Source: a virus. Taken from it: DNA of 25,167 nt. Shown here in pieces: positions 5,394 to 11,183 of the stretch. Made by a program: the position numbers and the translations under genes. The stretch spans positions 1 through 25,167 of IMG/VR virus record IMGVR_UViG_3300031972_001163; one strand, given 5' to 3'. Position 1 is the stretch's first letter. Every line of letters begins with the position of its first letter. Under the pieces are notes generated by a model. It worked only from the letters and a program-made list of their open reading frames with translations. It did no database searches and was not told where the DNA came from.

Positions 5394-5664
5394 TTTTGTT
5401 AGCCCAATAAGCTGCTGACATCTTGCCCTTCGATATGTTCTTCGCGTGTCTCGCTTTGAAACTTTTGCGCCTGGCTTTCCCTGCGGCAGTCTTTGGATTC
5501 TTTCCTGCCCCGCTTACGCCTTGCTGTCCAAAACGTATAGTCTTTATCTTGTCGCCTGACTTGGCTACCACAACGTGACTTTTCTTTGGATGGTTTGGTG
5601 TTCGCTTTGGCTTGTTGTAACCTGAAACTCCTGCACGTTTTAATCTTGAGTCCCCCTTACGCAT
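5383..5664 (-). CDS. DUF6321-like basic phage protein
   Basis: The 93-residue protein contains KPKRTPNHPKKSHVVVAKSG, KTIRFGQQGVSGAG and the C-terminal SFKARHAKNISKGKMSAAYW followed by ANKTKW. This is the very conserved pattern of DUF6321 phage proteins. It is strongly basic (many K and R, few acidic residues), so it could bind nucleic acid, but no role is established. It overlaps the endolysin gene by 8 bases and is the last gene of the late operon. Its stop lies inside the convergent plus-strand gene. Confidence 0.82.
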   Translation of the reverse strand: MRKGDSRLKRAGVSGYNKPKRTPNHPKKSHVVVAKSGDKIKTIRFGQQGVSGAGKNPKTAAGKARRKSFKARHAKNISKGKMSAAYWANKTKW

Positions 5665-6103
5665 CGACTTGCCTCATTCTCTGTACTAATCTTTCAGCCC
5701 TGTTAGTAACCTGGCGATACCATTTGCTATTAACCATTTCATTAGCAGCACCTTGCCAATTTCTTGTACTAATATTAAAGTACATATCCTTAAACTTTTC
5801 AAGCCTAGGGTAGCCAAGATTAAACATCATATTAGCTATGATTAACTGCACTTCTTCAGGTAATAGGTAGAAATTGTCGTAGAGTCTTGTGCAATCGTTA
5901 AGCACTTGTTCAACGTCTGCCTCGAACGCTTGTTTAACTCTGTCTTCTGTAACTGGTGTGCCGACAGGCTTTTCATGTTCTGGGTCTGTAACACGAATAA
6001 GATGCCCAATACCAAAAGTAGGATAGCCAAGGTGGTCAAGGTATATCTCGTACTTACACCCTTCATCCTCGGCTAACTCTTTTCGTAGTTGGTCTACGTT
6101 CAT
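5657..6103 (-). CDS. Endolysin, GH24 lysozyme (T4 lysozyme-like)
   Basis: The 148-residue protein has the GH24 catalytic triad in the standard spacing: E14 in AEDEG, D23 in YLDHLG and T29 in PTFGIGH. It continues with the typical C-terminal helical half (NMMFNLG, SKWYRQVTNRAERLVQRMR). It hydrolyses the glycan strands of peptidoglycan to release phage. There is no signal peptide or SAR-type N-terminal membrane segment, so it should need a holin to reach the wall. Candidates are encoded a few hundred bases upstream in the same operon. Its start overlaps the stop of a 39-residue basic protein as ATGA. Confidence 0.93.
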   Translation of the reverse strand: MNVDQLRKELAEDEGCKYEIYLDHLGYPTFGIGHLIRVTDPEHEKPVGTPVTEDRVKQAFEADVEQVLNDCTRLYDNFYLLPEEVQLIIANMMFNLGYPRLEKFKDMYFNISTRNWQGAANEMVNSKWYRQVTNRAERLVQRMRQVDA

Positions 6104-6219
6104 TTCTTTTTCTTCTTCATCTTACTAGCCTTCTTTAAATCAGCACCAGTAATCTTCTTGCGTGGTGCAGCCATAGCCGCTAGTTTCTTTTGCTTTGGTG
6201 AGTATTTCATTCCTGGCAT
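6100..6219 (-). CDS. 39-residue lysine-rich protein
   Basis: This short ORF fills the gap between the 82-residue basic protein (TAATG overlap) and the endolysin (ATGA overlap). The product (MPGMKYSPKQKKLAAM, then KKITGADLKK, ending in five lysines) has 14 K and 1 R against a single acidic residue. Small proteins of this pattern (KITGADFK) occur beside lysis genes in marine phages, as far as I recall. Its role is unknown; it could bind DNA or act on the membrane. Confidence 0.72.
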   Translation of the reverse strand: MPGMKYSPKQKKLAAMAAPRKKITGADLKKASKMKKKKK

Positions 6220-6467
6220 TATGTTACCTTTCTGTACTTGCGTACTTTCTTTGCTATTGTTTTGGGTTGGGATACAAACTGCTTACCTTTTTTAGTTCCT
6301 CTTCGTTTAGCAGCCGTGGTAGCTGCGTACTCTTTTGGCGATAAGGCTTTGATAGCTGCTGACGGTAGATACCGTTCTCCAGTTTTACTGGACGGTTTGC
6401 CACTTTTAGTTCTCCACTTCTGCTTGCCCCATTGCTTCAGGCTTCTCTGTGATTTCTTTAGTGCCAT
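6219..6467 (-). CDS. Small basic phage protein (DUF5872-like)
   Basis: The 82-residue protein contains KWRTKSGKPSSKTGERYLPS, AIKALSPKEYAATTAAKR and GKQFVSQP, a conserved phage pattern I associate with DUF5872. It is strongly basic throughout and has no membrane segment. It overlaps both neighbours by one base (TAATG). No function is known to me. The motif conservation implies a defined fold rather than a disordered tail. Confidence 0.75.
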   Translation of the reverse strand: MALKKSQRSLKQWGKQKWRTKSGKPSSKTGERYLPSAAIKALSPKEYAATTAAKRRGTKKGKQFVSQPKTIAKKVRKYRKVT

Positions 6468-6643
6468 TACTTATATCCACCGCCCTTGGATTTGTACTGC
6501 TTCGCAAGCATCTGCGCTTTTCTTGCTGACCACTGACCAGGCTTTCCACCTTTACCACCAGATTTTATCTGCTGAAACAAACGCTTCCGCATAGTTGGTT
6601 TGGTATAGTTTCCTGCCTTGTTTACAGTGGATTTCTTTTTCAT
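6467..6643 (-). CDS. 58-residue basic protein, GKPGQWSARKAQ/GGGYK type
   Basis: The ORF begins with ATGA overlap on the upstream holin-like gene and ends in TAATG with the next gene. The product starts MKKKSTVNKAG and contains GGKGGKPGQWSARKAQMLAK followed by QYKSKGGGYK. It has 14 lysines and 3 arginines and no acidic residue. The KPGQWSARKAQ...GGGYK tail recurs in many phage small proteins. It may bind nucleic acid or negatively charged membrane. I know of no assigned function. Confidence 0.75.
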   Translation of the reverse strand: MKKKSTVNKAGNYTKPTMRKRLFQQIKSGGKGGKPGQWSARKAQMLAKQYKSKGGGYK

Positions 6644-6840
6644 TTCTTACTCTCTGAACTAAGCCACACTGCGAAAGCCCCTGTCATCGCGCCTGAACAT
6701 ATACTTATCATTGAACTTTGTTGTGTAGATAAATCCTCCAAACTCATGCCCCACTCCAGGACTCTTATATACATAACAGTCATAACGAGCATCATAAGCC
6801 TTGGTACTATTTTGTACTCTAGTATTGTTCTTGCACTCAT
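6640..6840 (-). CDS. Small two-TM protein, holin-like
   Basis: The 66-residue protein has two hydrophobic segments, at about residues 13-30 (PRLMMLVMTVMYIRVLEW) and 44-60 (MISICSGAMTGAFAVWL), joined by a short acidic loop, with a charged SSESKK end. That size and layout fit class II holins or holin-like phage proteins. It overlaps the 3TM holin gene and the next basic gene by ATGA junctions. It may be the true holin, an antiholin, or a partner of the adjacent protein. Confidence 0.7.
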   Translation of the reverse strand: MSARTILEYKIVPRLMMLVMTVMYIRVLEWGMSLEDLSTQQSSMISICSGAMTGAFAVWLSSESKK

Positions 6841-7217
6841 TTCTTTCCCTTAAATTTGTCCAAGCCTTTAATGCCAAGTGCAGCACTGCACACCAAAAAA
6901 ACAAGATACTGATACCAATCAGGTAACTCACTAAGGCGACTAAACCCATTTTCTACAACCTCTTCCATGCCTGGGATGAACACTAATACAACAGGTACTA
7001 GCACAACTATTGTGACAAGTTCATCCTTCCAAGAAGACTTAGTAGACTCAGCCATAATCAACTCCCACTTGCTGTCATGGGTAGCTGCTGTTTTCATAAT
7101 TTCGGCTTTGGCTTCAGCTTCAGTCTGTGCAAGTGTAGCTTTCGCTTTTTGCTTGGTCACTTGCCCTTCAAGGTATGAACTGCCGAGGCTGATTATAGGG
7201 CTTAATAGCTGAAACAT
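6837..7217 (-). CDS. Holin of the GTA 3TM type
   Basis: The 126-residue protein shows an N-terminal hydrophobic LLSPIISLGSSYLEG, then a helical KQKAKATLAQTEAEAKAEI stretch. Next come the typical W...AESTKSSWKDE motif, a membrane segment VTIVVLVPVVLVFIPG, an LPDWYQYLV segment and a final membrane segment. This pattern is that of the holin family found in gene-transfer agents and marine phages (3TM holin, DUF3154). It should form the membrane lesion that lets the endolysin out. The ATG at 7217 makes a TGATG overlap with the preceding stop; the TTG just before it is not needed as a start. Confidence 0.85.
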   Translation of the reverse strand: MFQLLSPIISLGSSYLEGQVTKQKAKATLAQTEAEAKAEIMKTAATHDSKWELIMAESTKSSWKDELVTIVVLVPVVLVFIPGMEEVVENGFSRLSELPDWYQYLVFLVCSAALGIKGLDKFKGKK

Positions 7218-7696
7218 CAATAAGCACTTTTAGTTGTTAGTAAAGATATTAATAGAATACCAAATCCACAGAAAACAATCACTAAAAAAATAATTGCGAA
7301 TATTTCTACAAACTGTTTTCGTAATTCTCTTTGCTTGTACAAAGTTTCTTTACGTTGTTTTCGTATGTCTGATTCCATCTTCACAAGTTCTTGCCAGGCT
7401 TGAGGTCCAAGCATACTGCCAATCAACTTGCGTAATTCATCTCTCTGATTCTCAAGTTGTTTCTTTTGTGTAAACAGTTCCATTGCTTCCTGTTCAACAG
7501 ATTGCCCTGAGAATAGTTTTTTAAATATAGGTGGGTTTTTAGCTTCGTGGTGTGCCCTGTCTACATCACTAACAGCAGACATCCAGCGTGATAAGTCTTT
7601 GCCCATTGACTCTATGTCACGCCCTATACTCACACCTTTCTTTAATGCGTTAAAAGCAGTACCAGCTATCGCCATTGCTGATACAGGGTCTACCAT
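7217..7696 (-). CDS. Coiled-coil protein with C-terminal membrane anchor
   Basis: The 159-residue protein has an alanine/glycine-rich start (MVDPVSAMAIAGTAFNALKK) and a long charged helical middle (about 75-128, QLENQRDELRKL and KQRKETLYKQRELRKQF). A single strong membrane segment follows at about 130-153 (IFAIIFLVIVFCGFGILLIS). It sits between two putative holin-type genes. A tail-anchored coiled coil could be a spanin-like or virion-tip protein, but the membrane segment is at the wrong end for a classical i-spanin. Function is not assigned. Confidence 0.8.
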   Translation of the reverse strand: MVDPVSAMAIAGTAFNALKKGVSIGRDIESMGKDLSRWMSAVSDVDRAHHEAKNPPIFKKLFSGQSVEQEAMELFTQKKQLENQRDELRKLIGSMLGPQAWQELVKMESDIRKQRKETLYKQRELRKQFVEIFAIIFLVIVFCGFGILLISLLTTKSAY

Positions 7697-7863
7697 TAGA
7701 TATCTTTACCGCGCTTAATCATTGCATAAATACGTATTGCAGCAAGCACTGCACCAAGCACTAGCACTATAAAAGTAAGCCATTCATTAGCACCACTAAG
7801 CCACATCGGTGTAGATATAGTTGCTGATGCTACTGCTAAGTCTGTTACTGTCTTGCTATCCAT
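7696..7863 (-). CDS. 55-residue single-TM protein
   Basis: This short gene fills the space between the 122-residue gene and the coiled-coil gene. AAGGAA lies eight bases before its ATG and overlaps the upstream stop; its own stop makes TAATG with the next start. The product begins MDSKTVTDLAVASATISTPM, contains WLTFIVLVLGAVLAAIRIYAM as a membrane helix, and ends IKRGKDI. One helix with a basic cytoplasmic end resembles class III holin-like phage proteins or a membrane accessory of lysis. Confidence 0.75.
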   Translation of the reverse strand: MDSKTVTDLAVASATISTPMWLSGANEWLTFIVLVLGAVLAAIRIYAMIKRGKDI

Positions 7864-7875
7864 AGCATATGTTCC

Positions 7876-8244
7876 TTATGCGTAAGGGCTGTCGCCAAGT
7901 AGTGATGTATCCCAAGCCGCTTTAAGTTCAACTATTGTTGTAGCATCTGTAATAGCTTGTGCGGCAGGTGCATCTCTTAGTGCATCCTTTGCTGTAGCTA
8001 TAGCAGTTGTGCTAGTACCAGCCTCTAGTGCCTTCATAAGTTCAACGTCTTTAGCCGCAAGTAATGGCTCACGAACCTCACGAATTTTATCTTTGAATAT
8101 TTCTTTAGCTTTAGTAATGTCTTCTGAAATTACTGTGCCAGATAATAACCAAGCATCTCTAAAGTCTCTGTTTGCTGGAACGGTAGCAGTTGAAGCATCA
8201 ATCTGATTACCGTCCTTGTCTACGATATATGTTGTTACAGCCAT
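7876..8244 (-). CDS. Tail-fibre accessory / assembly-chaperone-like protein
   Basis: The 122-residue protein has RDFRDAWLLSGTVISEDITK followed by a helical KDKIREVREPLLAAKDVELM and the ending IVELKAAWD. This FRDAW-then-PLLAALD-like layout is common in small phage proteins encoded right after tail or tail-fibre genes, often labelled tail assembly chaperone or XkdW-like. An assembly role for the fibre is inferred from the position. Upstream, AGGA precedes the ATG across a 9-base gap from the preceding stop. Confidence 0.7.
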   Translation of the reverse strand: MAVTTYIVDKDGNQIDASTATVPANRDFRDAWLLSGTVISEDITKAKEIFKDKIREVREPLLAAKDVELMKALEAGTSTTAIATAKDALRDAPAAQAITDATTIVELKAAWDTSLLGDSPYA

Positions 8245-8253
8245 AATAATATC

Positions 8254-8709
8254 CTATGCCGCTAAGTCTTGATTGATGCGCCAAGCATTACGCCAGACAC
8301 GATGTGATGGTAACTGTTCTTTTTTGCAGATAACCAAAGTTCTTCTGTTGCCACTGTCAAAGTTTGCTACAACATCGGCAGGACAGTCTTTAAGTATAAG
8401 ATACTCTATTGCTTCTCCTTCTGTCATAGCACCCATAGGCTCAGTCTCGTGTAGCAAGTATCCTCTTGTGTGCTTCTTAAAGTCAGGCTGTGCTTCGTCT
8501 TTTGCTAGTTCGTGATACACCCACACTGGCGGTAAGATGCCGCCTTGCAATGCACAAGCCATCCAGTTTGGGTCAGGCACAAGTATCTTTGCACATTCGT
8601 CCACGCTGTCTTCATACACAACACGATAGTCAGACTGCACAGGCTCAAGGTTTTCCTTTGCCCAACAAAGTCTGTCAAATAAATGTGTGCCTTTGAAATC
8701 AGGTGTCAT
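8254..8709 (-). CDS. Unknown conserved-looking protein after the tail fibre
   Basis: The 151-residue globular protein contains VPDPNWMACALQGGILPPVW, YHELAKDE and SHRVWRNAW, tryptophan-rich and without membrane segments. Its start overlaps the tail-fibre stop as ATGA. The sequence looks like proteins encoded downstream of fibres in other marine phages. I know no function. Candidate roles are a fibre chaperone or a fibre-tip adhesin. Five cysteines are scattered, with no clear metal site. Confidence 0.75.
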   Translation of the reverse strand: MTPDFKGTHLFDRLCWAKENLEPVQSDYRVVYEDSVDECAKILVPDPNWMACALQGGILPPVWVYHELAKDEAQPDFKKHTRGYLLHETEPMGAMTEGEAIEYLILKDCPADVVANFDSGNRRTLVICKKEQLPSHRVWRNAWRINQDLAA

Positions 8710-11132
8710 GCTAAATCTGCGTGAACTGTGACATAGTTAAAAGCAGTGGTAGCCTGTGCGTTTCCTGCGGTATAACCTGTGTGATGTGTTACAGTTGTGC
8801 TTTGAACTGCCGAATTAGTATATTGGGAACTTGCGGCAGTAGATGAGTTTGCGCCTGTAGATGTTGGACACATATTACCTGTTGCATCAAAAGCTGTAGC
8901 ATATGTTATTGTAAATGTAGAACCTGTTGCATCTGTTACACTGCTAATTCCAAAAGAACCATTAACAGTATTGCCTGTTTGATTGTAGTTAGTCCACGCC
9001 TTCGCACTGCCTTTCACAACATAATCAGTTGTTATTGACCCTTCGGTTGAGTGGGTCAGTGTATCTGCCGCTACTGTGCCAGTGACAGAAACGCCTGTAG
9101 CGGTGGTGGCGAGTTTTGTTAAGCCGTTGTAATATATTCTAAATGTTCCGCCAGTAACGCCTTGGAAGTAAGGTAAGTCGCTATTATTATATGCGAGAAG
9201 ATTGTTAGCCTTAATTTTAAGACTTCCAGTACCACTTCCACCTTCAGCAATGTAGCTGTCGCTACCATCGTGATAAATCTGCAAGTCAGAACCAGCACCA
9301 AATACAGCCTTGTCGTTGTCGCCAAAGTTGATATCGTTTCCGTTGGTGTCTAAGTTACCGCCAAGTTGAGGTGTGGTATCGCCAACTAAATCTGTGCTAA
9401 TGCCAGTTAAAGCAGAACCATCAATTGCAGGTAGTGTTCCTGTTAAATTTGCGGCTGGTATAGAACCTGTGCCAGTAATGTTATTGCTATTAAGGTCTAA
9501 GTTACCGCCAAGCTGTGGGGTTACATCACCGACAATGTCAGTCAAACCTGACTCTATGCTTGTCCAGCTTGTACCATCGTAAAACTTTAACGCATTATCC
9601 GTAGTGTTATATGCTAAATCACCTTCATCTAAAGATGTTGTTGGGTCAGATGCACCTACACGATACTGATTAGCAAAACTATTAACATCAACAATGTTTG
9701 TAGCAACTGTGTTTACGTTAGCTATGTCACCGCCCACTGCATTGACGTTAGCTATGTTTGTAGCGACTGTGCCTATGTCAGTAGCATCTGCCGCAACTGC
9801 TTGGATATCTGCGCTATCACCTGCTACTGTTGTTACGTCTGATGATATACCAGCAACCGTAGTCACATTTGCAGACACCCCTGCTACCGTTGTTACATTG
9901 CCGCTAATACCTGCAACTGTTGTTACGTTAGCAGATATACCTGCAACAGTACCTATATCTGTGCCGTCAGCCGCAACCGTTGTTACGTCAGAAGAAATAC
10001 CTGCAACAGTAGTTACATTAGATGATATACCTGCAACGGTAGTTACATCCCCAGATATGCCAGAAACTGTATTAATGTTAGTTTGTTCTGCGCTAGTTGG
10101 TGTTGTTCTTAACCAAGCTGTACTGCCTAAGTCATACACTTTCATTACGTTGTTTGTTGTGTCGAAATACAAAGCACCATCTATAAGCGCATCACCATCG
10201 TTATCCAGTGTTGGGTCTGAGGCTTTTGCACCAAGGTATCTATCGTCAAAATTATCGTAAGCTAATTCAGCCGCAGTTTGTGCATTTTGTGCAGCCGTTG
10301 CACTGTTCCCAGCAGTGACTACGTCAGCATTAGTAGATACAACATCTGCGTTTGTTAGCACTACATCAGCATTAGTAGATTCAACATCTGCCGCTGTTAA
10401 TATCGCGTCTGCCGCTGCTTCTGCCGCACTAGCTGCCGCATTTGTAGCAGATGTAGCAGCACTTACAGCATCTACAAGTAACTGCCAGTAAGTTGTATTA
10501 GTCAGTAATGTACCTGAAGGTGAATCTAATACGCATATATATACGTTGTTTAACTGACCTGCTGTTGTAGACTTAACAATGTCACGCTGGTTATAGTTAG
10601 ATGTTGTTGTCGTAGCATCACTGCCCTGGAATGTACCAATCTCTTGTGTAACCGCAAGTTCACCAGAGTCATCAAAAGCAAGTATCTTATTTGCCCTTGT
10701 TGTTGCACCAACCTCAAACTCTGTTGATATCATTGTGTTGGTACGAGATAACTTTAACGCCCTGTTTATTTCTTCCTGCTGGTCTTGAATAATTAGTGTC
10801 ATCTTATCCAGCGCGTCTTCATGGCTAGAAGCAGGGAATGGGTCGTTTGGAGTATAGTCAGTAGTTTGTGTCTGTGCAGTCTCTCTTAATAGAACAACAG
10901 TTATGCCACTAGCAGGAGGGGAAACAAATGTAATATTTCCTCCCCCAGTTTCACCAACACCAGACACACTGTAATTAGTTGTCTTTGTTTGTACAGCTTC
11001 AGAACCTGTAGCGTCTGTTCGCAAGATTACTGTGATATCGTCATCATCAAATATCTTAAACGTGTAAGCAAATACGGTTGTTGAATTATCACCGCTATAA
11101 CTTACTCTTGTTGTTGTGCTACTGACTGTCAT
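8706..11132 (-). CDS. Tail fibre protein (T7 gp17-type N-terminus)
   Basis: The 808-residue protein starts with the T7 tail-fibre attachment domain pattern (residues 1-150: TTRVSYSGDNSTTVFAYTF, LLRETAQTQTTDY and KMTLIIQDQQEEINRAL). Residues about 210-295 are alanine/asparagine-rich heptads (TNADVVLTNADVV). Residues about 350-485 consist of some thirteen 10-residue VTTVAGISSN-type units, forming a trimeric shaft. Next come paired TPQLGGNLD motifs (about 535 and 590) and GSDLQIYHDGSDSYI. The C-terminal third is glycine/threonine/serine-rich and should bind the host surface. No C-terminal intramolecular chaperone is evident. AGGAG precedes the ATG and a promoter-like site lies upstream. Confidence 0.9.
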   Translation of the reverse strand: MTVSSTTTRVSYSGDNSTTVFAYTFKIFDDDDITVILRTDATGSEAVQTKTTNYSVSGVGETGGGNITFVSPPASGITVVLLRETAQTQTTDYTPNDPFPASSHEDALDKMTLIIQDQQEEINRALKLSRTNTMISTEFEVGATTRANKILAFDDSGELAVTQEIGTFQGSDATTTTSNYNQRDIVKSTTAGQLNNVYICVLDSPSGTLLTNTTYWQLLVDAVSAATSATNAAASAAEAAADAILTAADVESTNADVVLTNADVVSTNADVVTAGNSATAAQNAQTAAELAYDNFDDRYLGAKASDPTLDNDGDALIDGALYFDTTNNVMKVYDLGSTAWLRTTPTSAEQTNINTVSGISGDVTTVAGISSNVTTVAGISSDVTTVAADGTDIGTVAGISANVTTVAGISGNVTTVAGVSANVTTVAGISSDVTTVAGDSADIQAVAADATDIGTVATNIANVNAVGGDIANVNTVATNIVDVNSFANQYRVGASDPTTSLDEGDLAYNTTDNALKFYDGTSWTSIESGLTDIVGDVTPQLGGNLDLNSNNITGTGSIPAANLTGTLPAIDGSALTGISTDLVGDTTPQLGGNLDTNGNDINFGDNDKAVFGAGSDLQIYHDGSDSYIAEGGSGTGSLKIKANNLLAYNNSDLPYFQGVTGGTFRIYYNGLTKLATTATGVSVTGTVAADTLTHSTEGSITTDYVVKGSAKAWTNYNQTGNTVNGSFGISSVTDATGSTFTITYATAFDATGNMCPTSTGANSSTAASSQYTNSAVQSTTVTHHTGYTAGNAQATTAFNYVTVHADLA
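9680..10076 (-). repeat. 30-bp coding repeats of the tail-fibre shaft
   Basis: About thirteen imperfect 30-bp units encode the 10-residue V-T-T-V-A-G-I-S-x-N/D repeat. They end as V-N-x-V/F-A/G variants at the N-V rich edge. Units diverge mostly at third codon positions, which points to selection on the protein. Unit number could change by recombination, which would alter fibre length. Confidence 0.85.
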
Positions 11133-11151
11133 GGTATCTCCTGTCTTACTC

Positions 11152-11180
11152 TTTATACCCTATTTTGCGCTTGCTTTAAA
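11152..11180 (-). promoter_or_regulatory. Candidate promoter ahead of the tail-fibre gene
   Basis: Reading leftward, TTTAAA and TATAAA are separated by exactly 17 bases, starting right after the stop of the upstream virion gene. The -10 matches consensus at five of six positions and the -35 at four. Transcription would begin just before the AGGAG of the fibre gene. It could raise fibre and lysis gene output late in infection. Confidence 0.45.
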
Positions 11181-11183
11181 GTG

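Noticed and set aside
6238-6594. 118-residue plus-strand ORF with leucine/phenylalanine-rich segments
   Set aside because: Mirror of the lysine-rich genes; AAG/AAA codons read backward give leucine and phenylalanine, mimicking membrane segments. The minus-strand genes show matched overlaps and known motifs.
6659-6949. 96-residue minus-strand ORF with a hydrophobic start
   Set aside because: Overlaps both holin-type genes in another frame. Those two have ATGA/TGATG junctions and family motifs; this frame has none.
8706-9300. Diversity-generating retroelement target at the fibre C-terminus
   Set aside because: No reverse transcriptase, template repeat or adenine-biased variable repeat is seen in the window.
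9680-10076. CRISPR-like regular 30-bp repeats
   Set aside because: The units are contiguous without unique spacers and encode an uninterrupted protein repeat.
9694-10260. 188-residue plus-strand ORF with VVTSxxIPATVVT repeats
   Set aside because: It is the antisense reading of the 30-bp repeats in the tail-fibre shaft; the repetitive code keeps the opposite frame open. The minus-strand frame has clear fibre domains.
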